Assembly (NCBI RefSeq): GCF_003696265.1
Contig: NZ_RFFH01000002.1
Span: 124,001 to 188,000 of the forward strand
DNA from: Nocardia stercoris
Lineage (GTDB): Bacteria > Actinomycetota > Actinomycetes > Mycobacteriales > Mycobacteriaceae
DNA length: 64,000 nucleotides
Reading direction: 5' to 3'
Position numbers and translations under genes: made by a program. Each line of letters starts with the position of its first letter. Position 1 is the first letter of the stretch. The notes under the pieces were generated by a model, which was not told the DNA's origin, searched no databases, and saw nothing but the letters and a program-made list of their open reading frames with translations. Below, one piece after another: positions 35,308-43,725 of the stretch.

Positions 35308-35962
35308 CGATGCGACGGGCGGTAACCACGTCGCTCGTGTTCAGCGGCGCGTAGCTGACCGTCTCACCGGACTGCGGGGCCTGCAGGATCTGGCCGTCAC
35401 CGGCGTACATCACCACGTGGCCGCCACCATTGGTGACGAGCAGGTCGCCTGGCTGGAGGTCGTCGAGCGCTACCGGCTGACCGGCGTTCGACTGCTCGAA
35501 GCTGGTGCGGGGGATGTCGACGCCGGCCTGCTCGTAGGCCCACGAGGTGAGGCCGGAGCAGTCGAAGCCGCCGGGGCGGTTGCCGCCCCACACGTACTCG
35601 GTGCCGATCTGGCTCTTGGCGGCGTCGAGCGCGCGCTCGCCGGCGGTGTTCTGGACCTGCGGCTGACCGAACAGGCTGGGCATGGTGGGAACCTGGGCCG
35701 GCGCGAGGGCCTGCGGGTTCACGACCGCCTCGGCCGCCTTGATGTCGTCCGCATGGTCGGACAGCAGCTGGTTCGCCTGCGTGACCTGCTGGTCGAACTC
35801 CGGCGGAACGTCGAAGTTGCCGACCCCGGGAATGTTGAGGGTAGCGGCACCGGCCGAGAGGGCCGGGAAAGCGCCGGTCGTCACGGCAGCGGCTCCCATT
35901 ACGAGCGCGCCCTTGACGGAGTTCGGCAGCTTGGATTCCCGCTGCATGCTGTGTTTACCCAC
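35300..35962 (-). CDS. Secreted NlpC/P60 family endopeptidase
   Basis: 220 residues: signal peptide (VKGALVMGAAAVTTGAF...SAGA), linker, and a C-terminal NlpC/P60 domain (~110-220) with catalytic Cys135 in DCSGLTSWAYE, His in GGGHVVMYAG and a third polar residue downstream. It should cut peptide stems of peptidoglycan. The GTG at 35962 follows caggagaaaa by ~10 bases; a later ATG (35947) is weaker. The leader carries a c-di-AMP riboswitch, and the S4 gene follows with overlap. Confidence 0.92.
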   Translation of the reverse strand: MGKHSMQRESKLPNSVKGALVMGAAAVTTGAFPALSAGAATLNIPGVGNFDVPPEFDQQVTQANQLLSDHADDIKAAEAVVNPQALAPAQVPTMPSLFGQPQVQNTAGERALDAAKSQIGTEYVWGGNRPGGFDCSGLTSWAYEQAGVDIPRTSFEQSNAGQPVALDDLQPGDLLVTNGGGHVVMYAGDGQILQAPQSGETVSYAPLNTSDVVTARRIVA

Positions 35963-35989
35963 CGAGCTTTTTCTCCTGCTTCTTCCTGC

Positions 35990-36130
35990 CCGTCCGCCGA
36001 CCGGGTTAGCTGACGGGTTCGGGCCGGGAAGCTCGGCCCTACCGCTACGGCCTTGCGGCCGTAGCAGATTCACCCCGATAACCTGGGTCCCCGATTCGGT
36101 AACGGATCGAATCCGTGCACCGATTAGGCG
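35990..36130 (-). promoter_or_regulatory. c-di-AMP (ydaO/yuaA) riboswitch
   Basis: On the minus strand, the leader contains the conserved blocks of this riboswitch in the right order: GGGGTGAATC (36076-36067), a paired ggccgcaaggcc stem, AGGGCCGAGC, and CCCGTCAGCTAACCCGG (36017-36001). It ends about 30 bases before the NlpC/P60 start. In actinobacteria this riboswitch is commonly found before NlpC/P60 and Rpf genes and lowers expression when c-di-AMP is high. Exact 5' boundary is approximate. Confidence 0.88.
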
Positions 36131-36437
36131 GTGACCATCCGCGCCACTTCTGGGATGGAGTGACTGACTGCGTCTGGTCACGAGAAGATTACGACCCGTC
36201 CGCAGGGTTGTCTAGCCCGTGGCCTCGGCAAGCCACCCGAAGGGCGAAAATTCCTGCGGGAACACCGCAAACGGAATGTTTTGCCCAGGTAACGGAACTG
36301 TGTCGGCGAAACGGCTTCCGTTATCGAAACCGCCGGACACGCCGCCGCCACAGCGGATTCCGGCCGGGGCGCCGCGAAACTTCCGATCGGGAGAGTCATT
36401 CCCCAGCACCGCATACCGAGCAGATGTCTCGAATGCG
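36131..36437. other. ~300-bp gene-free region upstream of the riboswitch
   Basis: Probably holds the promoter of the NlpC/P60 transcript. AT-richer than average. It contains an 8-bp inverted repeat taacggaa (36290-36297) / ttccgtta (36316-36323), a possible operator or RNA stem. The ORFs here lack support. Confidence 0.45.
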
Positions 36438-36728
36438 TCACGATTCGTCAGGGGGGTTACCGGACTGTTCCAAGGCCGTGATGCGGCGTTCCGCGTCGGC
36501 CAGCGCCACCTCCAGCCGGCCCACCACCATCACCAGCGGACCGACCGCCAGATCGGCGACCAGCTGCGCATCGCCCACCCCGGTACCGATGACGGCCAGC
36601 AGGTTCGCGCGGATCTGCTGGGCCATCGCCGCGCCCGGCGGGATCCGCCAGGATTCGACCACCTTCGCGAGGGCCTCGGCGCGCGCCTCGTCGTCGAGAT
36701 CGGATTCGTCGTATCCATCGGATGGCAT
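36438..36728 (-). CDS. Hypothetical protein, 96 residues
   Basis: ATG at 36728 with gagaggtgagc upstream. Acidic N-terminus (MPSDGYDESDLDDEARAEAL), then a helical middle (PPGAAMAQQIRANLLAVIGTG) and a long C-terminal helix (MVVGRLEVALADAERRITALE) that may coil. Family unknown. Diverges from the ATPase gene with an 86-bp gap that must hold both promoters. Confidence 0.7.
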   Translation of the reverse strand: MPSDGYDESDLDDEARAEALAKVVESWRIPPGAAMAQQIRANLLAVIGTGVGDAQLVADLAVGPLVMVVGRLEVALADAERRITALEQSGNPPDES

Positions 36729-36814
36729 GGCAGCGCTCACCTCTCGATAGGCGTTTCTAGGTCTTGGCTTAGACGAGCCGAGAATTTCCCCCGTCGACGC
36801 TACATTGGGCAAGC

Positions 36815-37999
36815 ATGGACCCCGTACGGAATCCGTATGCTCCCGGCGCCGGACAGCGACCGCCCGAATTGGCCGGTCGCGACAAACAACTCGACGCCTT
36901 CGACGTCGTCCTGGAACGCGTCGCCGCCGGACGCCCGGAACGCAGCGTGATGCTCACCGGACTGCGCGGCGTGGGGAAAACGGTGCTGCTCAACCAGCTT
37001 CGCTCCAGCGCCCGGTCGCGGGGCTGGGGCACGGGCAAGCTCGAGGCGCGCCCCGACCAGGGCCTGCGCCGGCCGCTGGCCTCGGCCCTGCACATGGCCG
37101 TCCGGTCGATAGCCGCCGAACATCGCAATCCGGAGATGGTCGACGACTTCCTCGGCATTCTCAAGGCTTTCGCGCTGCGCGCGACCGCGGACAAGGGCAT
37201 GCGGGACCGCTGGCAACCGGGCATCGACGTCCCCGCGGTGACCGGTCGCGCCGATTCCGGCGACATCGAGATCGATCTGGTGGAGCTGCTGACCGAGGCC
37301 GGGCAGCTAGTGGCCGGCACGGGTGTCGGCCTGGGCCTGTTCATCGACGAACTGCAGGACCTGGGCGCCGACGACATCTCGGCCATCTGCGGCGCCTGCC
37401 ACGAACTGAGCCAGGAGTCGGCGCCGGTGATCGTGGTCGGCGCCGGGCTGCCGCATCTGCCCGCCGTGCTGTCGGCGTCCAAGAGTTACTCCGAGCGGCT
37501 GTTCGGCTACCACCGCATCGACCGGCTACCCCGGGAGTCCGCCGACCGCGCGCTGATCGCACCGGCCGAACGCGAGCAGGTGAAGTTCACCGACGAGGCC
37601 CTGGCGGCGCTGTATCGCAAGGCCGACGGTTACCCGTATTTCGTCCAGGCCTACGGCAAGGCGACCTGGGACGCCGCGGCGGACAGCCCGATCACGGCGG
37701 AGGATGTGGAGCTCGCCGCGCCGGCCGCGGAGGAGGAGCTGGCGGTCGGTTTCTTCGGCTCCCGTTACGAGCGGGCAACTCCCGCCGAGCGGGACTATAT
37801 GCGGGCCATGGCGGATCTGGCCGGTGACGAGGGCCCGGTGTCGACCGCCGCGGTGGCGGCCGAGCTGGGCCGCAAGCCGGCCTCGGTCTCCCCTGCTCGG
37901 GACGGTCTGATCAAGAAGGGGCTGATCTACTCGGCCGAGCGCGGCACGATCGGTTTCACGGTCCCGCACTTCGGCCGGTATCTGCGGGGCGTCCAGTAA
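36815..37999 (+). CDS. AAA+/STAND-type ATPase
   Basis: 394 residues. Walker A GLRGVGKT (~49-56), Walker B LFIDELQ (~171-177) followed by a sensor-like IVVVGAGLP, RIDRLPRESADRAL (Orc1/Cdc6-like lid) and a C-terminal winged-helix-like segment (~320-390, GPVSTAAVAAELGRKPASVSPARDGLIKKGLI). This arrangement is that of the archaeal-ATPase/Orc1-like group; such solitary proteins in actinobacteria are of unknown role. ATG at 36815. Confidence 0.87.
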   Translation: MDPVRNPYAPGAGQRPPELAGRDKQLDAFDVVLERVAAGRPERSVMLTGLRGVGKTVLLNQLRSSARSRGWGTGKLEARPDQGLRRPLASALHMAVRSIAAEHRNPEMVDDFLGILKAFALRATADKGMRDRWQPGIDVPAVTGRADSGDIEIDLVELLTEAGQLVAGTGVGLGLFIDELQDLGADDISAICGACHELSQESAPVIVVGAGLPHLPAVLSASKSYSERLFGYHRIDRLPRESADRALIAPAEREQVKFTDEALAALYRKADGYPYFVQAYGKATWDAAADSPITAEDVELAAPAAEEELAVGFFGSRYERATPAERDYMRAMADLAGDEGPVSTAAVAAELGRKPASVSPARDGLIKKGLIYSAERGTIGFTVPHFGRYLRGVQ

Positions 38000-38126
38000 C
38001 CCTTTATTTGCCTCTCTAGCGGGCCGATTAGAGATCGTTATAAACCGCAACCCGAACTACTACCGGCCGGTAACCCACGCTCCTACACTCGAATGTGACT
38101 CTGATCACCTCCGAGTAGGAGACGGC

Positions 38127-40070
38127 ATGACTACTCATGCGAAGGTCGACGCCACCGAGGAACAAGCCCGGGCGCTGGTCGAGGAATCGCGCGAAACAAC
38201 CTGGTCCAAACCGTCGTTCGCCAAGGAGATGTTCCTGGGCCGGTTCCGGCTGGATCTCATCCACCCGTACCCGAAGCCCTCCGCCGAAACGGCCGCCAAG
38301 ACCGAGGAGTACCTGGAACGCCTGCGGGCTTTCATGGAGACCGTCGACGGCGGCGTGATCGAGGCGGAGTCCAAGATCCCCGCCGAATACGTCAAGGGCC
38401 TCGCCGACCTCGGCTGCTTCGGCCTGAAGATCTCGGAAGAGTACGGCGGACAAGGGCTTTCGCAGCACGCCTACAACCGGGCGCTGATGCTGGTCGGTTC
38501 GGTGCACCCCAGCCTGGGTGTGCTGCTGTCGGCCCACCAGTCCATCGGCGTACCCGAGCCGCTGAAGCTGGCCGGCACCGCCGAGCAGAAGCGAGAGTAC
38601 TTGCCGCGCTGCGCGAAAGGCGCGGTCAGCGCCTTCCTGCTCACCGAGCCCGACGTGGGCTCGGACCCGGCCCGGATGGCGTCCACCGCGACGCCCACCG
38701 AGGATGGCGAGGCGTATCTGCTCAACGGCGTGAAGCTGTGGACCACCAACGGCGTGGTCGCCGAACTGCTCGTGGTGATGGCCCGGGTCCCGCGCAGCGA
38801 GGGACACCGCGGCGGTATCTCGGTCTTCGTGGTCGAGGCCGACAGCCCGGGAATCACTGTGGAGCGGCGTAATTCGTTCATGGGCCTGCACGGCATCGAG
38901 AACGGGGTCACCCGCATGCACGATGTGCGGGTGCCCAAGTCGAGCCTGATCGGCCGCGAGGGCGACGGCCTCAAGATCGCGCTGACCACCCTGAACGCGG
39001 GCCGGCTCGCGATCCCGGGAATGTGTGCGGCAGCGGGGAAATGGTCGCTCAAGATCGCCCGCGAGTGGAGCACGCACCGGGTGCAGTGGGGCCGCCCGGT
39101 CGGGCAGCACGGCGCGGTAGCGAGCAAGCTGTCCTTCATCGCCGCAACGAGTTTCGCGCTCGACGCGGTGCAGGACATGTCGGCCATGATGTGCGACGAG
39201 GACCGCAACGACATCCGGATCGAGGCCGCCCTGGCCAAGCTGTGGGCCACCGAGATGAGCTGCCGGATCGCCGACGAGCTGGTCCAGATCCGCGGCGGCC
39301 GCGGCTACGAGACGGCGGCCTCCCTGCGGGCGCGCGGCGAACGTGCCGTCGGCGCAGAACAATTGCTGCGCGATCTGCGGATCAACCGGATCTTCGAAGG
39401 GTCCAGCGAGATCATGCGGCTGCTGATCGCCCGCGAGATGGCCGACGCGCACATGGCCGCGGCCGGCGCTCTGGTGGACAAGAATTCCACCTTGGGTGCC
39501 AAGGCGAAGTCCGCGGTCGGGGCCACCGGTTTCTACGCCACCTGGTTCCCGAAGCTGGCGGTCGGCGTGGGCGCGCTGCCGGGCGTCTACGCCGAATTCG
39601 GGCCGCTGGCAAAGCATCTGCGGTTCGTGGAACGCAAGTCGCGCAAGCAGGCGCGAGCCCTGATGTACGCGATGGGCCGCTGGCAGGCCAAGCTCGAGTA
39701 CCGCCAGGGCTTCCTGGGGCGCATCGTCGACATCGGCGCCGAACTGTTCGCGATCTCCGCGGCCTGCGTGCGGGCCCAGGAGATGCGGGCCGCCGGCGAC
39801 CCGGACGCGGGCGCGGCGATGGAACTGGCCGACACCTTCTGCCGGCAGTCCCGGCAGCGGGTGCGGGCGCTGTTCGGTGAGCTGTGGGACAACACCGACG
39901 ACGCCGACACCACGCTGACCAAGGGCATCCTCGAGGGCCGCTACCGGTGGCTGGAGGCCGGCGTGATCGATCCGAGCGAGGGCACCGGGCCGTGGATCGC
40001 CGAATGGGAGTTCGGCGCCTCGACCGAACCGAACCTGCTCAGCCCGTTCCTGCCGTCGACACGGCCCTGA
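38127..40070 (+). CDS. Acyl-CoA dehydrogenase (FadE10-like)
   Basis: 647 residues, longer than ordinary acyl-CoA dehydrogenases because of a ~200-residue C-terminal extension. The core holds GCFGLKISEEYGGQG, FLLTEPDVGSDP (FAD/substrate), LWTTNG, IRGGRGYETA and RINRIFEGSSEIMR, where the catalytic Glu of the short-chain-type enzymes sits. It oxidises acyl-CoA to 2-enoyl-CoA with FAD. Size and blocks recall M. tuberculosis FadE10. ATG at 38127 follows aggagacggc. Terminated by the hairpin at 40089. Confidence 0.93.
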   Translation: MTTHAKVDATEEQARALVEESRETTWSKPSFAKEMFLGRFRLDLIHPYPKPSAETAAKTEEYLERLRAFMETVDGGVIEAESKIPAEYVKGLADLGCFGLKISEEYGGQGLSQHAYNRALMLVGSVHPSLGVLLSAHQSIGVPEPLKLAGTAEQKREYLPRCAKGAVSAFLLTEPDVGSDPARMASTATPTEDGEAYLLNGVKLWTTNGVVAELLVVMARVPRSEGHRGGISVFVVEADSPGITVERRNSFMGLHGIENGVTRMHDVRVPKSSLIGREGDGLKIALTTLNAGRLAIPGMCAAAGKWSLKIAREWSTHRVQWGRPVGQHGAVASKLSFIAATSFALDAVQDMSAMMCDEDRNDIRIEAALAKLWATEMSCRIADELVQIRGGRGYETAASLRARGERAVGAEQLLRDLRINRIFEGSSEIMRLLIAREMADAHMAAAGALVDKNSTLGAKAKSAVGATGFYATWFPKLAVGVGALPGVYAEFGPLAKHLRFVERKSRKQARALMYAMGRWQAKLEYRQGFLGRIVDIGAELFAISAACVRAQEMRAAGDPDAGAAMELADTFCRQSRQRVRALFGELWDNTDDADTTLTKGILEGRYRWLEAGVIDPSEGTGPWIAEWEFGASTEPNLLSPFLPSTRP

Positions 40071-40088
40071 GCCGAAGCGAACAGAATT

Positions 40089-40124
40089 CTGCCCCGATCT
40101 AGCCGAAAACCTAGATCGGGGCAG
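40089..40124. terminator. Bidirectional terminator between fadE-like and cupin genes
   Basis: Perfect 14-bp stem ctgccccgatctag / ctagatcggggcag with an 8-base loop, placed between two convergent genes. Confidence 0.8.
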
Positions 40125-40143
40125 ATCGATCTGCCCTCACCGG

Positions 40144-40569
40144 TCAGGCGACCCAGGCCGGCAGCAGGCGATCCCCGATCCGCTGCGCACATGCGGGAGC
40201 CGCGTCGGCCCCCGCCCGTCCGTTGGCGTCGAGGGTGTAGGCGAGCGCGCCGCCGCGCGCGCACACGATCGCCGCGAAGCCGCGCTCGGCATCGGCGAAG
40301 ATCCGGCGCCGGACGTCGGCGGCCATGACGACGGTGTCGCCGGCGGCCACGGTCAGCTCGTCGGCGCCCAGTTCGATGCGGGCCGCGCCGCCGACCGCGG
40401 TCCACACCAGCTCGGTATCGAAGGCGTGGTCGGGCCCGGCCGCGCCGGGAGCCATGTCGACCTGCCAGACCGCGAGTTCGCCACCGCCCTGAGTGGGGGA
40501 GGCAAGCGTGGTCATGACGGCATTCGGGGTCTCGGTGCGGCGTCGTTCGTCGGCACGAATCATCGGCAT
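40144..40569 (-). CDS. Cupin-domain protein
   Basis: 141 residues with a single small beta-barrel: ELAVWQVDMAPGAAGPDHAFDTELVW (first metal motif, partly degenerate), ARIELGADELTVAAGDTVVMAADVRRRI (second motif). ATG at 40569 is 9 bases after GAGGAG; other ATGs at 40563 and 40575 are possible. Diverges from a hydrolase gene with shared TTGAC/GTCAA inverted repeats, so both may be co-regulated. Enzyme or sensor role unknown. Confidence 0.82.
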   Translation of the reverse strand: MPMIRADERRRTETPNAVMTTLASPTQGGGELAVWQVDMAPGAAGPDHAFDTELVWTAVGGAARIELGADELTVAAGDTVVMAADVRRRIFADAERGFAAIVCARGGALAYTLDANGRAGADAAPACAQRIGDRLLPAWVA

Positions 40570-40588
40570 GGTCATCAACTCCTCAGTA

Positions 40589-40635
40589 GTCAATTTACTT
40601 GACCAAATAGTCCAATAGATTGACCATTTCGTCAA
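40589..40635. promoter_or_regulatory. Two inverted repeats, candidate operator for the cupin/hydrolase pair
   Basis: GTCAA-N5-TTGAC at 40589-40603 and TTGAC-N6-GTCAA at 40620-40635, both perfect, in a conspicuously AT-rich stretch just upstream of the cupin gene. The paired arrangement suggests cooperative binding by a dimeric regulator; no regulator gene is adjacent. Confidence 0.6.
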
Positions 40636-40825
40636 GGCCCAGGTCCGCATGCCTTTCTGGCCATTTCTGCCCTCTGCGCTAGAAATCCGTAGAAAACTAC
40701 GACTGCACAGCACGACCACCCGCCTCGACATCCGACAACGGGTCTGCAACTCCAGGTCACAGCCGATTAACGCGGCGACCCCGGAGCCCGACGACATGGA
40801 TGACGGCGGATTCCAGGAGCACCCG

Positions 40826-41839
40826 ATGACCATCCACACCGTGACCATCGACCCCCAGCCCGTCCCGCGCGCCCGGGCAGCTGATCACGACGGCCATCGC
40901 CACACCGTCGCCGCCGACGACGGCACCCCACTGTCGGTCCGCGACCACGGTCCCGCCGACGCGCCCCTGACCGTCGTGTTCGTGCACGGCCACTGCCTGC
41001 GCGGCGAGTCCTGGGCCTTCCTGCACCCGCACCTGCGACAGCACTGCGGCGGCCGGGTGCGGGTGGTCACCTACGACCACCGCGGGCACGGCGCGTCCGG
41101 CACCGCCGACGCCACCACCTACACCATCGACCAGCTCGGCCACGACCTCGACGCCGTCCTGCGCGCGATCGTGCCCACCGGCCCGATCGTGCTGGTAGGC
41201 CACTCGATGGGCGCCATGGTCCTGCTCAGCTACGCCCGTCAGTTCCCGGCGATGATCGGCACCCGCGTGATCGGCGCCGGCTTCATCGCGGGCACCTCCG
41301 GCCGGCTCACCACGATGGGGCTGGCCCGCTACCTCAACCGGCACACCGTCGGCTCGCTGCGCCTGGCGGTGCGCCGCGCCCCGCGCCTGATGTACGCCTC
41401 GAAGCGCCTGAGCCGCCGGCTGCTCACGCCGATCGTGCGCGAGGCCGCTCTGGGCACCCGCCGGGTCGGCCCGCGGGTGGTTGCGGTGGCCACCGCGATG
41501 ATCAACGAGACCCGGCTCGAGACCATGGCCGGCTTCCTGGACTCGCTGATCCACTTCGACGAGACCGCGACCCTGCCGCAACTCGCCGACCTGCCCACGC
41601 TGGTCCTGAGCGGGTCGGCCGACCTGCTGGTGCCGTTCACGCATTCGGCGCTGCTGGCCGCGCAGCTGCGGCACACCGAACTGGTCCGGGTGGACGGCGC
41701 CGGACACAGCGTGATCCTGGAGCGCGCCGCCGAGGTCGGTGTGGCGGTGGCCGCGCTGACCGAGCGGGCACTGCACGCCTTCGCCGGGGCGCCACCGCAG
41801 CGGCCGGCGCCAGAGCTCGCGGGTGCGGTGGCGGGATGA
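40826..41839 (+). CDS. Alpha/beta hydrolase
   Basis: 337 residues. VFVHGHCLRGESW (oxyanion strand), YDHRGHGASG, nucleophile GHSMGA at ~128-133, LSGSADLLVPF (Asp) and GAGHSVILE (His), a complete catalytic triad. No signal peptide. ATG at 40826 follows ccaggagc. Function may range over esterase, lipase or epoxide hydrolase. Diverges from the cupin gene. Confidence 0.93.
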   Translation: MTIHTVTIDPQPVPRARAADHDGHRHTVAADDGTPLSVRDHGPADAPLTVVFVHGHCLRGESWAFLHPHLRQHCGGRVRVVTYDHRGHGASGTADATTYTIDQLGHDLDAVLRAIVPTGPIVLVGHSMGAMVLLSYARQFPAMIGTRVIGAGFIAGTSGRLTTMGLARYLNRHTVGSLRLAVRRAPRLMYASKRLSRRLLTPIVREAALGTRRVGPRVVAVATAMINETRLETMAGFLDSLIHFDETATLPQLADLPTLVLSGSADLLVPFTHSALLAAQLRHTELVRVDGAGHSVILERAAEVGVAVAALTERALHAFAGAPPQRPAPELAGAVAG

Positions 41840-42032
41840 CGCGGACCGGCGTTCACTGGAGAGCAGCGGGGCGATCGACCCTGGTCGTGAACCCGCACAA
41901 AAAAGTGGACCGGAAAATTTCCGCAGGTACAGGTGCCGGAATCCACCGGATCCCGTACTGTGTTGTAGATCACGATGTGTGGTCGGTCACACGGCTCTGC
42001 CACGCGCCGGCACCCGATAGAGGAGGTTTCTC

Positions 42033-42323
42033 TTGACACGCAGCGAGATCGCGGAGCTCCGCTTCGCGGTAGGACAACTCCGGCAGTGCGTCACCACACT
42101 GCGGTCCCAGTACGGCGACGCGAACGTCGTGCGCCGGCTCGAGAACGACGTGGAGCGCCTCGGCCTCGACGCGGACGACTTCGAGCAGACACCCCCACAG
42201 CAGCAGCCCGCCGCCGGCCGGCAGGAGACCATCTACGTCCCCGACAGCAAGTCCGACGAGGCGGCCTGGATGGGCGCACAGGACGAGGGACTGGGCTTCC
42301 ACTCCCGCCCCCGCACCAAGTAA
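42033..42323 (+). CDS. Hypothetical protein, 96 residues
   Basis: TTG start 6-8 bases after GAGGAGG. N-terminal half is a helix (MTRSEIAELRFAVGQLRQCV) followed by NVVRRLENDVERLGLDADDFEQ; the C-terminal half is Gln/Pro-rich and ends GFHSRPRTK. A helix-hairpin followed by a disordered tail, family unknown. The last codons and stop are part of the 45-bp direct repeat downstream. Confidence 0.7.
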   Translation: MTRSEIAELRFAVGQLRQCVTTLRSQYGDANVVRRLENDVERLGLDADDFEQTPPQQQPAAGRQETIYVPDSKSDEAAWMGAQDEGLGFHSRPRTK

Positions 42324-42424
42324 CCCCAGTCGGGCGGCGAGGGCCTCGGGCTGTCACATCGCCGCCCCCGCACCAAGTAACCCCAGTCGGGCGGCGAGGG
42401 CCTCGGCACCAGTAACCCCGCGGC
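42305..42424. repeat. Tandem direct repeat at a gene's 3' end
   Basis: A 45-bp unit (ccgcccccgcaccaagtaac...) occurs identically at 42305-42349 and 42362-42406, period 57, followed by a third partial copy to ~42424. The first copy includes the last codons and stop of the preceding gene, so the 3' end was duplicated downstream. Confidence 0.9.
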
Positions 42425-42826
42425 TCGGACAACTTGTGGCTCCGGCATTTCCGGCACCACAGCGCTGAGCGCACATCGACCAGCACCGCCGGATGACACC
42501 GGCGCCGATCCCCACCCACATCGCGGGCCGGTCTCGTCCGGCCCGCGATTCACATTGCGCCACACCGCATTCGGCCCCGATTGCCCGCCGATCGCGCGGC
42601 GCCGAATCCGCGGCCGCACCGTCCGCGCCGCCCCCGGACCGAGCTGCCGGACCGCCGAAAGTGCGGCCGTAGCCAGACATTCGCGACCCTCACCAGGGAA
42701 TTCGCCGCGCAAACTATGACCCAGATCACCCCCCGTCGAGCGTCGCTATATTCTTCCGACCGGGCACCTGTGATAGCCACGGTGTCGTAGGGTGCTCACC
42801 ATCACAGTCCCTGCCGGAGGTAACGA
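42324..42826. other. 503-bp region before the sdh operon
   Basis: No gene supported. It contains the 3'-end repeats (to 42424), a strong terminator (42520-42549), and an AT-richer stretch at ~42700-42760 with tatatt as a possible -10 for sdh. A 7-bp inverted repeat ctgtgat (42769-42775) / atcacag (42801-42807) just before the ribosome site may be an operator. Confidence 0.55.
42520..42549. terminator. Terminator hairpin
   Basis: Perfect 12-bp stem atcgcgggccgg / ccggcccgcgat with a 6-base loop, followed by tcacatt. Confidence 0.7.
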
Positions 42827-42868
42827 ATGACGTTCTTCGGGGTAGATCAGCGAGGCAGCCACCAGTGA
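42827..42868 (+). CDS. 13-codon leader ORF of the sdh operon
   Basis: Peptide MTFFGVDQRGSHQ; ATG 6 bases after a GGAGG that is stronger than anything before sdhC, and a stop that overlaps the sdhC start as GTGA (42865-42868). Translation of sdhC should be coupled to it. No family; likely a translational relay rather than a functional peptide. Confidence 0.6.
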   Translation: MTFFGVDQRGSHQ

Positions 42869-43695
42869 GCGCCGCACCCACACGTGTCCCCACATCGGGC
42901 ACCGGAGTTTTCTCGACCGGCCGCGCCGCGATCGCGGCCCGCACCCTGCGCACCGATCGATGGTGGGTGCCACCCGCCATCACGGTCGCCGGACTGGCGA
43001 TCTTCGTCGGTTATGCGACGATCAGATCCTTTGTCCGAACGGCATATTGGGTTCCCGAGTACCACTACCTGACGCCGTTCTACTCTCCCTGCCTGTCCAG
43101 CTCGTGCGTGCCGGGGTCGAGCCATTTCGGCCACTGGTTCGGCGCGCTGCCGTCGTGGATCCCGCTCGGCTTCGTCGTGCTGCCGTTCCTGCTCGGGTTC
43201 CGCCTCACCTGCTACTACTACCGCAAGGCCTACTACCGCTCGGTGTGGTTCTCGCCGCCGGCCTGCGCGGTGGCCGAGCCGCACGCGAAATACACCGGCG
43301 AGACCAAGCTTCCGCTCATCATCCAGAACGTCCACCGCTACTTCTTCTACGCGGCGTTCGTGGTCTCGATCGTCAACACCTACGACGCGATCATGGCCTT
43401 CCACGGCCGCGACGGCGGTTTCGGTTTCGGACTCGGCAATATCGTCCTCACCGTCAATGTCGTTCTGCTGTGGGCATATACGCTCTCCTGCCACTCCTGC
43501 CGGCACATCGCCGGCGGCCGGCTCAAGCACTTCTCCGCACATCCGGTCCGGTACTGGTTCTGGACCCAGGTGTCCAAGCTGAACACCCGCCACATGGCGC
43601 TGGCCTGGACCACGCTGGGAACACTGATGCTCACCGACTTCTACGTGATGCTGGTGTCCTCCCACACGATCTCGGATCTGCGGTTCGTCCACTAA
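42865..43695 (+). CDS. sdhC: Succinate dehydrogenase membrane anchor (Rv0249c-like)
   Basis: 276 residues with about five membrane helices (WWVPPAITVAGLAIFVGYA, IPLGFVVLPFLLGF, FFYAAFVVSIVNTYDAI, NIVLTVNVVLLWAYTLSCHS, LAWTTLGTLMLTDFYVM). His residues near helix ends (HRYFFY, CHSCRHIAGG, RHMALAW) are candidates for haem ligands, as in diheme Sdh anchors. It transfers electrons from the Fe-S subunit to menaquinone. GTG start within the leader ORF; sdhA follows 31 bases later. Confidence 0.88.
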   Translation: MSAAPTRVPTSGTGVFSTGRAAIAARTLRTDRWWVPPAITVAGLAIFVGYATIRSFVRTAYWVPEYHYLTPFYSPCLSSSCVPGSSHFGHWFGALPSWIPLGFVVLPFLLGFRLTCYYYRKAYYRSVWFSPPACAVAEPHAKYTGETKLPLIIQNVHRYFFYAAFVVSIVNTYDAIMAFHGRDGGFGFGLGNIVLTVNVVLLWAYTLSCHSCRHIAGGRLKHFSAHPVRYWFWTQVSKLNTRHMALAWTTLGTLMLTDFYVMLVSSHTISDLRFVH

Positions 43696-43725
43696 TTTCC
43701 CTCTCTGCCAGGAGTATTCGGTTCC

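Noticed and set aside
36219..36950. 243-codon plus ORF over the NlpC promoter region
   Set aside because: Overlaps the antisense of the 96-residue protein and the ATPase start; no ribosome site or family.
42362..42424. CRISPR-like short repeats
   Set aside because: Only two full copies with a 12-base spacing and a truncated third; they duplicate a gene end.
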